Of a DNA stretch of 64,000 nt, positions 32,847 to 44,077 are shown piece after piece. The position numbers were made by a program, and so were the translations under genes. Source of the DNA: Zygnema cylindricum (lineage: Eukaryota; Streptophyta; Zygnematophyceae; Zygnematales; Zygnemataceae); contig JBBHKE010000579.1 in the NCBI GenBank assembly GCA_037447655.1, positions 211,968-275,967 on the forward strand. The letters run 5' to 3'. The first letter of the stretch is position 1. Every line of letters begins with the position of its first letter. The notes under the pieces were generated by a model that did no database searches, was not told the DNA's origin, and saw only the letters and a program-made list of their open reading frames with translations.

Positions 32847-33221
32847 CTTTTCTTCCTTTTCTTGGAAGCAAAGCGTCAGATGCTTCGAATTTCTTCTATT
32901 TTTCACACTTCAAGGTTATGCTTTGCGGATTTACTAATAAAACCCTCTTTGTGCTTAGACCAACATTATCAAAAGTAGTACAGGAATATTAACCTGTTGT
33001 CCATCGACTACGCCTTTCGGCCTCGCCTTAGGTTTCGACTAACCCGGGGAAGACGACCTTAACCCTAGAAACCTTGGTCTTACGGCAAGAAGGATTCTCA
33101 CCTTCTTTCGTTACTCACGCCGACATTCTCACTAGTAAAAACTCCATCAATCTTTACGGTTTGACTACACTCCCCTACCGTTAAGTAAATAATAAGGAAA
33201 TTACTTTCCTAAGTATTAATT
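32608..33221 (-). rRNA. Organellar/bacterial-type LSU rRNA fragment (3' part), probably a nuclear pseudogene
   Basis: Antisense landmarks of 23S-type rRNA are plain: tattttgccgagttccttga, caaggttatgctttgcggat, cctctttgtgcttagacc, cctgttgtccatcgactacg and ggattctcacctt. The direction and order match the segment at 36084-36796. A run of poly-A/poly-T (32757-32850) is inserted in it. These landmarks do not fit cytosolic 28S rRNA, so the source is mitochondrial, plastid or bacterial-type; the AT-richness suggests mitochondrial. Functionality is doubtful given the insertions. Confidence 0.82.
33215..33221. other. Target-site duplication, left copy (ATTAATT)
   Basis: ATTAATT is repeated at 36084-36090, on either side of the retrotransposon. 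The rRNA reads continuously if the element and one copy are removed. Confidence 0.75.
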
Positions 33222-33260
33222 CGGGGTGACTGGAAGTCCCTCCACGCCGAGCATGAGGAT

Positions 33261-35840
33261 CGGGTATCGAGCACCTCTTTCATACCACGTCGGCCACCTA
33301 AGCCATCGGATGTCCCGGCCTCTTATCGTCGAGCAATTCACTTAGGCCGAGTTGGTGAGCTTTCTCGAGCGGTTCGGGCCCTACAGCCATTCACCCCTGC
33401 CCTCGGATCTTCTTCCACTATTGAGGTCCTTCGAGCTCTCCACCCCCCTGCCCCTTCCCCTTTACCCCTTTCCATCCACACCTTTGAGCCTTCTGAGGGT
33501 TTTGCTTTGGATCGGGAGGTTTTCATTAAGGCTCTTAGCTCTTCTCCTCACCTTTCAGCAGGGGGCCCCTCGGGCACAGTATACGAGTTGTTTCGCGATG
33601 TTTTGCCCCCTGAATCGGGTGCCCGGGGGTTCGATGTGTTTTTTCGAGTATGTTCCCTTATAGCTAGTGGGGATGTTCCCCCTCGGATTTGTGATCTTCT
33701 CACGGCGTCCCGCCTTGTGGCAATCGCCAAACCTAATGGTGGGATCCGCCCTATTGCCGTGGGAGAGGTTTTATATAGATTGGTGGCTCGTGCGATATGT
33801 CTCCAGCTCCAACCGGCTTTCCATGATTATTTCTCTCCTCGTCAGTTTGGAGTGGCCACGAGAGGGGGTTGTGAGGCCGTGGTCCATGGGATTCGGGCTT
33901 TGTTGGATGTACATCCGGATTGGTTGGTCCTTCAAGTCGACGTTTCCAATGCCTTTAATACGGTGGATCGGAACGTGATTTTTTCAGAGCTTATGGCGGC
34001 TCCATCTCCGATTGTCCAATTGTTCCCCTTTGTGAGGGCTTTCTATTCTTTGACAAACAGCCTTTCCTTCTCGGCCGATGGTGATATTATTCCTCTCTCC
34101 TCTGCTACTGGCACTCGCCAAGGTGACCCTCTCGGCGGACCTTTGTTCGCCCTTGCCCATTACCGGGCCCTTCGTGCCTCCGCAGCCGCCTTCCCTTCTT
34201 GCCTTTTTCCTTCGGTCGCAGATGATACGCACATTGTTGGGCCGAGAGAACAAGTCGTGTTGGCATATGATTTTTTCAGGGAACGTTTAGCCGAACTCAA
34301 CCTTTCAGTTCAGCCGTCGAAGTGTGTTATTTGGTCTCCTCAGGATATTCCACTTTCGTTTACTACCCCTCCTGGTTTTCAAACCCCTTCTCCCTCCGAT
34401 GGCATTCGTGTGCTTGGTTGCCCCCTTGGTTCAGATACTTTCGTGACCCAATTCCTTCATGATGCTTTACAGACAGATCTAGCCCAAGTGGACGACCTTC
34501 CTCACCTTCCCGATCCCCAAGTTGCTTTTGCTATGTTAACCAGGTGTTTTCCCCACCGCCCTTCTTACCTCACTCGTACTTCCCCTCCCACCTCGACATT
34601 TCTCTCCTCTCTCTCGGCTTTTGACGATCGCCTCATGGACGTCCTCCACTCTCTGTTAGGTCGCGGGGCATTTGATCGCGAGTCTGGGCCATCAGCCCGC
34701 ATTCAGGCATCCCTCCCTGTCTCTACTGGGGGGTTGGGTCTATTATCGACCGCTCGTGTTGCTCCAGCTGCCTATTTGGGAAGTTGGTGTCTTATTGCCT
34801 CTACTCTTGTTTCCCGTTTCTTGGCTGGGGACACCCCCGTTCTAGCTACTGTTATACCCCGGGTTTCTGACGGTGTGTTCGCCTTCCAGCGATCTCTATT
34901 GGACGCGTCACGTTCTCTTCCTCCCCATTCCCTTGTGGATGTGCCGATTTTCTCGACCCTTGTTACAAAATCTGTTGAGCGTGTCCAGGAATCGATTTCC
35001 GACCGGGTTGTCGCCACCATTAAATCCGAGCTTCTCACGGCGCTTCCCTCCGATTCTTCTCGTGCCCGTCTACTCTCTTGTGGTGGACCTGGTTCTGGGT
35101 CTTGGCTTTTTGCCACACCTATTTTGTCCACTCTCCGATTCTCACCAGCTCAGTTCACCACTGCCCTTCGGTTTCGCCTCGGCCTCCCCCATCCTCTTTT
35201 ACTTGGCTCTCTTGTTTGTGCATGTGGTCGTGTCTTAGGGCCCGATGGTGTCCATTTGCTTCGTTGCTCCCATGGGGGAGATTTGATCCAGGCGCACGAC
35301 ACTATTCGAGACACCGTTGCCACTATTGCTTCAGAAGGGGGCTTTTCTGTGCGTCGAGAGGTTTCTCATATTATTCCCTCGCGTCAGATAGATGTTGTTT
35401 TGCTTGATGGTGCCCGTCGCATTTTCGGTGATATTGTTCTGGCGAACCCTACTTCATCTACAGTTGTTGGTCAGGCGGCTCGACATCTTGGGGTGGCAGC
35501 TCGTGATGCTGCTAAGGCGAAGGAGCGTGATTATGCCCACCGGGACCCTATGGATGACTTTATTCCGATGGCGGTCGAGATCTTTGGTTGTTTGGGTGTT
35601 GCACTGGACGAGTTTCTCCGTACTTGTGCTCGACGTGCTTTCGAGCGTCGAGGACTTGGGAGCCCTCCTCCTTCGGTCCTTACTTCTTTTTACCGTCAAC
35701 GCTTATCTGTGGCTCTACAACGAGTGCAGGCTTCTATTCTCCTCCGATCGACTGTTGCGGTTATGGATCGTCGCCGTGCTCTGGAACTCCCTCAACGTGC
35801 TCCCCCGGGCTGGGGGGACTTACGGGGTTGTTTTTCGTAG
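33261..35840 (+). CDS. Reverse transcriptase with C-terminal zinc knuckle and restriction-like endonuclease region
   Basis: A frame open from at least 33261 to the TAG at 35838-35840; the true start is uncertain, since the frame around 33507 opens at a TTG. RT motifs in order are AKPNGGIRPIAVGEVLYRL, LQVDVSNAFNTVDR (catalytic Asp codon 33939-33941), GTRQGDPLGGPLFALA, then VADDTHIVG (Asp-Asp codons 34221-34226; Val replaces the usual Tyr/Phe), QPSKCVIW and RVLGCPLGS. Near the C-terminus CACGRVLGPDGVHLLRC has the CXC-X9-H-X3-C layout, followed by RQIDVVLLDGARRIFGDIVL and AAKAKERDY, consistent with a PD-(D/E)XK nuclease as in R2-group LINEs. No APE-type endonuclease is seen upstream. The intact 2.5-kb frame suggests recent insertion. 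Confidence 0.92.
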   Translation, partial: RVSSTSFIPRRPPKPSDVPASYRRAIHLGRVGELSRAVRALQPFTPALGSSSTIEVLRALHPPAPSPLPLSIHTFEPSEGFALDREVFIKALSSSPHLSAGGPSGTVYELFRDVLPPESGARGFDVFFRVCSLIASGDVPPRICDLLTASRLVAIAKPNGGIRPIAVGEVLYRLVARAICLQLQPAFHDYFSPRQFGVATRGGCEAVVHGIRALLDVHPDWLVLQVDVSNAFNTVDRNVIFSELMAAPSPIVQLFPFVRAFYSLTNSLSFSADGDIIPLSSATGTRQGDPLGGPLFALAHYRALRASAAAFPSCLFPSVADDTHIVGPREQVVLAYDFFRERLAELNLSVQPSKCVIWSPQDIPLSFTTPPGFQTPSPSDGIRVLGCPLGSDTFVTQFLHDALQTDLAQVDDLPHLPDPQVAFAMLTRCFPHRPSYLTRTSPPTSTFLSSLSAFDDRLMDVLHSLLGRGAFDRESGPSARIQASLPVSTGGLGLLSTARVAPAAYLGSWCLIASTLVSRFLAGDTPVLATVIPRVSDGVFAFQRSLLDASRSLPPHSLVDVPIFSTLVTKSVERVQESISDRVVATIKSELLTALPSDSSRARLLSCGGPGSGSWLFATPILSTLRFSPAQFTTALRFRLGLPHPLLLGSLVCACGRVLGPDGVHLLRCSHGGDLIQAHDTIRDTVATIASEGGFSVRREVSHIIPSRQIDVVLLDGARRIFGDIVLANPTSSTVVGQAARHLGVAARDAAKAKERDYAHRDPMDDFIPMAVEIFGCLGVALDEFLRTCARRAFERRGLGSPPPSVLTSFYRQRLSVALQRVQASILLRSTVAVMDRRRALELPQRAPPGWGDLRGCFS

Positions 35841-36041
35841 ATATTTAATTGAGTTAGGGTTGGGGTTGGGGTTTGTATTTTTGTTTTTGTGAGTTGCTGT
35901 GCTTTTCATTTTGAGTTAGGGTGCTTTTATTTTCCTTGTTGTTGCTTCCTTTTTTTAGGGGTGGGTTCTTGTCGCTCTTTTTGTTTTTTATTGTTGTTTT
36001 TCAGTGTTGGTTATGCCACCCCTTTTGTACCCCAAGACTCA

Positions 36042-36055
36042 GATGGTTTACCATC
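36042..36055 (+). other. 3' terminal hairpin of the retrotransposon
   Basis: GATGG-ttta-CCATC, about 30 bp before the insertion end. The truncated copy at 31836-31850 has AATGG-ttttA-CCATT, a paired G-C to A-T change that keeps the stem. Confidence 0.55.
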
Positions 36056-36083
36056 GTGCTTTTTAATTTATCCTGCAAGTCGG

Positions 36084-36796
36084 ATTAATTACTTAACCTA
36101 AAGCTTCAGTATAGTATTTGAGCCCTCTTACATTCTCGGCGCTAGGACGCTAGACTAATGAGTTGTTACACACTCTTTAAAGGATTAAAAAAAAAAAAAA
36201 TGGCTGCTTCTAAGCCAACCTTCTAGCTGTTTTTGCATCCTATCTTCCTTCTACACTAAATACTATTTAGGAACCTTAGCTGTTAGTCTGGGCTGTTTCC
36301 CTCACGTCCATGGAGCTTATCCCCCATAGACTGACTGCAAAAGAACCCCTCCTATCTCTCATTATTTCACTTTTTCCTTCATTCTTTTTTCCTTTACCTC
36401 CTTCCCTCTTCTTGCTCTCCCTCTTTTATTTCTTCTCTTTTGGTCTCTCTATCTCTCTCTTTCTCTCTTTTCCTCCTCTATTGTTCCCTCTTCCTCTCCC
36501 TCTTCACTTTCTTTTTCTTTTTTCCTCTATTTTCTTCTCTTTTTTTTTCTCCCTCTGTCTCTCCCTCTTCCTCTCCCTTCCCAACAGTATTCGGAGTTCG
36601 ATTACATGCGGTACCCGATTAAGGCCCCATCTATATTCATTGCTCTACCCCTGCTACACTTTTTATTTCACGCTAGTCCTACAACTATATCGGGGAGAAT
36701 CGGCTATCTCTAGGTTCAGCAAGCTTTTCACTCCGAACCACAAGTCATCCAAGAACATTTCAACTGTTGCCTCTAATTTTCTCCCCCGATGTTCAT
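36084..36796 (-). rRNA. Organellar/bacterial-type LSU rRNA fragment (5' part), probably a nuclear pseudogene
   Basis: Continues the rRNA beyond the retrotransposon: gacgctagactaatgagttg, ggctgcttctaagccaacc, ggaaccttagctgttagtct, gggctgtttccctc, ttcggagttcgattacatgc, cattgctctacccctg and cggggagaatcggctatctc. On the rRNA strand this precedes the 32608-33221 part and corresponds to roughly the domain II side of 23S rRNA. A CT-rich tract (about 36345-36588) and a poly-A run (36187-36201) interrupt it. Confidence 0.82.
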
Positions 36797-37431
36797 AGTC
36801 TATTCTCCAATTTCTCAAGTTTCAAATTGTAAGTTAAACCTAAAAGTTCGTCTCTTAAGAAACCTGCCGTTAAAAAAAAAACATAAACAATTTATGATTG
36901 CAAATAAACGACAAAACGAGCCGTAAACAAACAGAAAACAGTAATAAACAAGAAATAACAAACAATAACCAATAAATAAAAAGACAAAAAAAACAAAAAA
37001 AATAAAATACAAAAAACAAAAAACAACACAACCAGTACACAATAATCGAACAAATAACAGTTTGAGCACAAACCACAATCGCTCATATAAAAGTCGAAAA
37101 CAGACTCGACAAAAAGAAAAAAAAAAAAGAAAAATAATAAATAAATAAAGGAAAAAAAGAAGAAAAGAAAAGGGAAAGGGAAAAAAAAAAAAAAAAGGGG
37201 GGAAAGGAAAAAAAAATAAAAGGGAAAGAAAAAAAAATCTTCAAATAAACCATATGCTTATTATTGCATCGGATTAACAAAACATCGTCGTCCAACATAT
37301 TACAAAAAAAGAGCGAAACAAAAAATAAAAAAAAAGGAAATTAAGCAGCCTAAAAAAACCACATTATTATTCCCTCTCCAATCCACACTATTCCTTATAA
37401 AATCTTACTTAATATTCCTTAAGAGGGGTTT

Positions 37432-40400
37432 TTACCCCATCCACAATTTCAAAACCCTATCTTTTCCACCGGAAGCCACTTTTTGCCCATCCGGACTCCA
37501 ATCCACGGCAAATACCTGTCTCTCTCTCTCTCCCCCCCCACCCCCAACAACAAAGAAACGAAAAAAAAAAACAATTAAAATGGGGGAAAAGATAGAAAAA
37601 GAAACCCAAAAAAAAAAAAAAAAAAAAAAAAAAACTAGAGGAAGAAATATAAAAGAAAATAACAAAAAGGAAAACAAATTGCAAAAAAAAAAACCCATGA
37701 CAGAACGGAGCGGAACCAAAGAAAACCAATCACACCAAAACGGAACGGAAAAGGAGAGTATGGGGACAAAACAGAACCAAACGGAAACAAACTGAATCGA
37801 ACAGAACAGAACGAAACCAAATCAAAACGAAGCAAACCGAACCGTATGAAACTGAACGGAACGGAATGGAACGGAATGGAACGGAACTGAAACAAACCGA
37901 ATCCAACTGAACCGAACCGAACAGAACAGAATGGAACAGAGCTAAACGGAACGGAAGCGAACTGGACCGAACCAAACCAAATAAAACCAAACAAAAACAA
38001 ACTGAACTGAACCGGGCCAAATGCTATTTACCTCCACTACTTGCACTGTTGAACCTCTCAAAGGACGACCTCCCTCTCACTCTTCCCATTTCTTCCCGTT
38101 CCGAGAAACCAGATACCCCTGGTCTGTACATTTACACTTATACATACAAAGTACATTCTTTTCACTGAAGTACTGATCCGTCATACTGTGTACTTTGGTA
38201 ATAACAATATCTGTACCGTTCGACACAAAACTTTGTAAGAATACAGTAGATCAAATTTTGGCGCTACTGAAATCTATGACGATAAGAATAACAGAAGCGC
38301 TCTGATTTTGTCGTACCTCTCCCTTCTCTCTCTGCTCTGGGGCACGCATCGACACTGCACGGTCAACATTGTACCTTTGTAAGACTAAGGAACTCAGTAG
38401 AAATACAAATCCTCCCTTATTTTTCCAATGATTATTCTAGATAACTAAAACTGAATAGACCGTTATCATTTGTTGGCAGACAACGTTTTTTCGGTTTAAA
38501 CGTTTAAAGTTGAAACCCCAGTTTTTACTCACACTTAAAAACGTTCTCTCAACTTCCGGAGTTTAAACTGTACACAAGGTTAAACTGTCCGTATGTTTGC
38601 ACAAGTACGGACTGTACTATAATGTACAAAAATACAAAAGTACAAAAGTACAAAAGTTACAAAAGTACAAAAGTACGTGTAATTTAGAAGTACAAAAAAT
38701 CTTGTACATGTAACGGGCAAGTACATGTACTATTTGAAAGCTGGTTGAAAAAAAAAAAAAAAAAAAAAACTACGGTGAAACTTTTTAATCGCGGGGCGAC
38801 CTCCAAGTAATGTATTCGTTGGTTAAGAAAGCAAAAATTTGAACTTAGGGCACAAATTTTTTACAATTTTGCCTCAACCTCGGGAGATTAACAATAATAC
38901 CAGCAAAAGAAGAAATGAGTACCTATTCTAATACTTAACTTAAGAAAAAAATTGAGTTTAACCTTCTAAAAACGTTTTAGCTGGGGATAAAACGTTTCAA
39001 CTGCCATTCAACATTTTACGCTTTCGTGAGTATCAGTTCTCAATACTGCCTTCATGTTTTGAAAGACATAAAAATAAATAGAGCTACGATTCTCTATTTA
39101 TTTATTTATATTTACTTACTTATATTTACTTACTTATATTTATTCATATACTTATTATTATTTTATTTATTTATTTACATTTTTATTTTTTTTTTACCTC
39201 ATCGGCGTGGCCAGGAAGATCCTCTTTTAGTTTCCGGGTTCGTATTTCCCAAACCTTTCCGGAAAAAAAATAAAAAAAAGGAAAAAGAAATGAAAAAAGA
39301 AAAAAAACAAAAAAGAATGCCATATCCAAATGAGTCCAAAATAAGGTGAGAAAAGCAATTGAGAGAAAATAAACAATGAGAGGGATGAGAATATGAGTAT
39401 TTTGAGAAATCTCAACGATTTGAACACATTATTTTATGGAGAGAGGAGATGGAGAGAATAAAAGATTGAAAAACATGATGAGAAAAAGGATGAAAAAAAA
39501 GATAAGATGATGGACAAGAGAACCACGAACGATGGAATGAGAAGGACGAGGGAACGTGGATCGAGGAACACAGGATGATCAATGGATGCAATGAAGAATG
39601 GACGATGGCGGGTAGATGGATCATTAAATTTAGTTCAATTTATTTTATTACCCGAATTCCAAATTAAAAAGTAAAGATAGAACTATGAAAAAAACAAAAT
39701 AAATAAAAGGTGAACAGAGAATCAAGAAAGAATTGAGACATGGAATGAAGAGGAGAGGAAGGAAATGAAGGATGAATGGATAGGGAGGAAGGATGGAGGG
39801 AAATGATGGAAATAAATAAAAGAGGAAAACGAATTAACGAAAAAGAAAATAGAAAGAAAGAGCATGGGACAGATAAGAAAAAAAAAAAAAAAAAAAAAAA
39901 TCAAAGATGGATCTTGAAATCGACAGTGGAAAGATCACTGGAAGAATGAAAAAAAAAGAAAAAAAAAAAAAAAAAAAACATAAAACCTGAAAAATTAAAT
40001 GAAATACCACACTTGAAAACGAAAAAAATAAAATAGAAACTCACTCTTAGAAACCAGAAAAACAAATAAAGATCACAACCAAAAAAAAATAAAAACTCCC
40101 ACTCAGTAACCCATAAAAATCGTCGAAAAATCACACAGAAACCCAAAAAGTTAAAGAAAATTCACACTCAGAACCAAAAATATCAAAAAAAAAAAAAAAA
40201 AAACAAACAAACAAACTTGAAAACCAGACCGACCTGATCTGGTAAACTGGTCCCACGTGTCCTCTGAAGGAGGAGAGAAACTTCCCGGAAACTCCATCCC
40301 ATAACTTCACCGACTTGTCAAAGGAGCACGAGGCAATCCACCGACCATCGGGGGAAAAAAGGACATGATTTACAAGCTGTCCAAAAAAAAAAAAAAAAAG

Positions 40401-40608
40401 AAGAAAAAAAAAAAAAGAATAAGTCGAGATACAAGAAGATATGGTTTAGAAGAAGAAGGAAAAGAAGTATATATAATATTATATTTATACATACATATAT
40501 ATGTAAGAAGAAGAAAAAGAAGAAGTAAAAGAAGAAGAAGAAAAAGAGTAGAAGAATAAAAAGAAAAAAAAGAAGAATAAGAAGAAAAAGTAGAAAAAGA
40601 AGAAGAAG

Positions 40609-40658
<50 letters not shown>

Positions 40659-43600
40659 CATACATATATATATATATACATACATACATACGAGCACGCC
40701 GCCGACGACGACGATAATACTAATAAAAGAAGGAGAAAAAAGGGAAGAAAGAGAGACGATCCTCACCTGTTGATGTCCTGTCATTCTGGCTTTTGGGTGT
40801 TTGCTGGTCGCAGGTTCCCACAGAAACATAGTGTGGTCGTCCGATCCGGACACCAGTCTCTCCGGGTTTGTCCCTTTGGCAAAATTATATCTCTCCAAAG
40901 CCGCCTGAAAAAGACAGAAAAATAAATAAATAAAAAAAACAAAAAAAAACGAAATAAAAACGAAAAAAAAACGAAACAGGGAAGGTTTAAACAATACCAG
41001 CAAAATGACGGTGACCTGGGAAAAAGAAAGAAAAGAAAAAGGGAAAGTGTTTTGTCACAGGTTTTTTTTGGGGATATGGATAGGAAGAAAGGAAAATATT
41101 CACAAAGAGAGAAAATGCTTTAGTGATGGAAAATTTCAAGACACAAGATTTCCCGAATGGAAGGAAGTCACTTGTTTGTCTTATCCCATTTTGTCTTATC
41201 TGTCTACTGAAAGAAAAGTACATCCGTTTGTATCATCTCATTTTAAAAAAAGGGAAAGGAAAAAAAAAGGAAAAAAAAAGGGAAATTGTTTGAACCTCCT
41301 CTATTTGTTAAAAAAAAAAAAAAGAAAAAAAAGAGAAAAAAAAAAAATGTTTGTACTTTTATTCGTGAAACAAAAAAAAGGGGGAAACTGTTTGTATCTC
41401 CTCTATTTGTGAAAAAAAAAAAAGGGAAAAAAGAAAGAGAAAAAAAGGGAAAAAATAAATGCAATTGTTTGTACTTCTTCAATTTGTGAAATTAGAAAAA
41501 AGGGAGAAATTGTTTGTACCTCCTTGATTTGTTAAAAAAAAAAAGAAAGAGAAAAAAAAAGGAAAAATTTTGTACCTCCTTCATTTGTTCCACAGTATTT
41601 GGGGACTTTCCTCTGTGGTCAAAGGAACCGGTCCTCAAGGCATATTCTGTACTAAGGGCCAAACTATTAACCCAGTGACCATGGCCCTGCAAAAAAAAAA
41701 AAAAAAAAAAGTCTTTTGAAAATCAGATTCGCATATCACCCAGTGACCACGGTCCTGCAAAAAAAAATAAAAAAGCGGGGAATAGAATCTTAGTTTTTTT
41801 TTTTTTAACTAACAAATTCCCATAGTAACCAGTGGCCAGCTCTGCCCCAAAAAAAAAAAAAAAAAAAGGAAAGTACGCATTAATTTTCATTTTACTATCA
41901 GATCTAAATATTAACCAATGGCCACAGTCCTCCCAAAAAAAAAGAAAATAAATAAAAAAAAAGCAAAATGACAAAAACAAATTTCATAAAAAAAATTGAT
42001 GTCTTTTTTCTGAATGAAGGCCAAAAATTAAGATCAATTTTTAATCGTCAAACTTCAATTTTTTTCAACTACAAATTTCAAACTTAAAACATCAAATTTT
42101 GATGTTTTTCTTCGAACCAAAATAACAAAAAGTTTTTTTTTTATTATCAAAGTTAAACGTTTTCTTCGACTGCAAAGCAAAAACTTTATATTTTTATTTA
42201 ATTATCAAACTTTTATTTTTCTTCAACCGCAAAATGAAAAATTTAAAAATATCAAAATTTCATCTCCTTTTTCACTTTCGAAAATTCTTAAGAAGATTTT
42301 TAGTTACAACCAGAATTTTTCGATGTAAAATTTTGGGACCAAAATTTGATAATCAAAATTTTCGTTATCAAATTTTGATAATACTTTCGATATATTCCTA
42401 TCTTGATTTTTTTTTTATATTGGACTCTTTTACTAAATAAAACCATGTGATTTTTATCCGTTATTTCAAATTATCTTGAAAAAATAACTAATAATTCAAT
42501 TATAAGAAGTTGAGCATTTTTTTTATATCATAAAAAAAAAGTTATAAACACAATTCCCTAAGGGTTGTCAATCTGTCAAAAAGTCTCTAAAACAAAAATT
42601 CTTCAAAAAACTTTATAACCTTCCAGAAATTGTAAAAACATCAACAAAAGTCTTCCAAAAATCGTCAAAAACCATCCAAGAAACATCCGATATCTTCATT
42701 ATTTTTCCACATCACGCAAAACATTCAATTGATTTCAAAAATATTCCAAAAATCTTCCAAAATATTTCAAAGTTTTCTAAAATCTTCAGAAAAAAGATCT
42801 TCAATAACCTTCACAAATCCTCACAAATTTTCACAAAACATCCAAAAAAATTCAAAAAACTTTCAAAATACTACGCAACAATGGACTAAAAGTTTACGTA
42901 AAAAAAAAAGGGTACGAAGAAAAAATGTGATACCTTGAGCTCACGAATAAGCTTTCCTTGTCCAGTTTCCCAAACTTTAATGGTACAATCTCTAGACCTG
43001 CAAAAACAAAAAAAAAAAAGTAAACAGAATCACTTTTTCAGTTCCCAAAATAAAAAAGGAAAAAGACAAATATAAAAAGAAAAACGAGAGAGACGTCTCT
43101 CACTGAAATAAGTTCCTGAAAAAAATAAATTTGAATGGACGGATTATTAACGGGCATAAATATAAATAAACAAGTTAATGTGGACCACACGTTTCTTAAA
43201 AAAAAATTGTATACGTCTGAAGAATCCATTTTCTTGCACATCAGTCAAACTATGGGCATGAAAAACTTTTATTTTTGTTTTTTCCATCGAAAAAACTGTT
43301 TCCTCCACACTGATTAGGGTGAGTCATGGAGCTTTCAAATTCAAAGAGCTGTATAATATACAAGAGAACAGGACGAAAGAAAAGGAGAAAAGGAGAAGAG
43401 GAAGGAGAAAAGAGAGGAGGAAAGGAGAGGAGAACGGAGAAAAGGAGAAGAGTAGAGGAGAAAAGGAGAGGAGAAAAGGGGACAAAATCGAAAAACACTT
43501 TAGCAAGAAAAGACCAGAAAATTCACGTTGAACACTCAAAATTCAGACGAGAGAACACATCACTAAGGGCATAGAGAAACATGAAGGAAAGGAAGNNNNN

Positions 43601-44000
43601 NNNNNNNNNNNNNNNNNNNNNNNNNNNNNNNNNNNNNNNNNNNNNNNNNNNNNNNNNNNNNNNNNNNNNNNNNNNNNNNNNNNNNNNNNNNNNNNNNNNN
43701 NNNNNNNNNNNNNNNNNNNNNNNNNNNNNNNNNNNNNNNNNNNNNNNNNNNNNNNNNNNNNNNNNNNNNNNNNNNNNNNNNNNNNNNNNNNNNNNNNNNN
43801 NNNNNNNNNNNNNNNNNNNNNNNNNNNNNNNNNNNNNNNNNNNNNNNNNNNNNNNNNNNNNNNNNNNNNNNNNNNNNNNNNNNNNNNNNNNNNNNNNNNN
43901 NNNNNNNNNNNNNNNNNNNNNNNNNNNNNNNNNNNNNNNNNNNNNNNNNNNNNNNNNNNNNNNNNNNNNNNNNNNNNNNNNNNNNNNNNNNNNNNNNNNN

Positions 44001-44077
<77 letters not shown>

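Larger units (their letters stand above)
33222..36083 (+). mobile_element. Full-length or nearly full-length non-LTR retrotransposon inside the LSU rRNA sequence
   Basis: 2,862 bp between ATTAATT duplications. It has one long frame (RT plus C-terminal zinc knuckle and endonuclease-like region), a 3' untranslated region of about 240 bp and a terminal hairpin (36042-36055). It has no long terminal repeats and no poly-A tail. The element is sense on the plus strand, whereas the interrupted rRNA is on the minus strand. Confidence 0.88.

Noticed and set aside
32608-36796. Reading the rRNA as nuclear 28S
   Set aside because: Landmarks match bacterial/organellar 23S-type rRNA (for example tattttgccgagttccttga and ccatcgactacgcctttcgg) and not cytosolic 28S.
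37635-38020. Phe/Ser/Val-rich minus-strand ORFs
   Set aside because: Products of the GGAAC-type pentamer satellite.
38045-38085. Possible copy of the missing NLE exon (minus frame RGSTVQ resembles KDSTVK)
   Set aside because: It lies downstream of the exon it should precede, matches only a few residues and has no matching acceptor.
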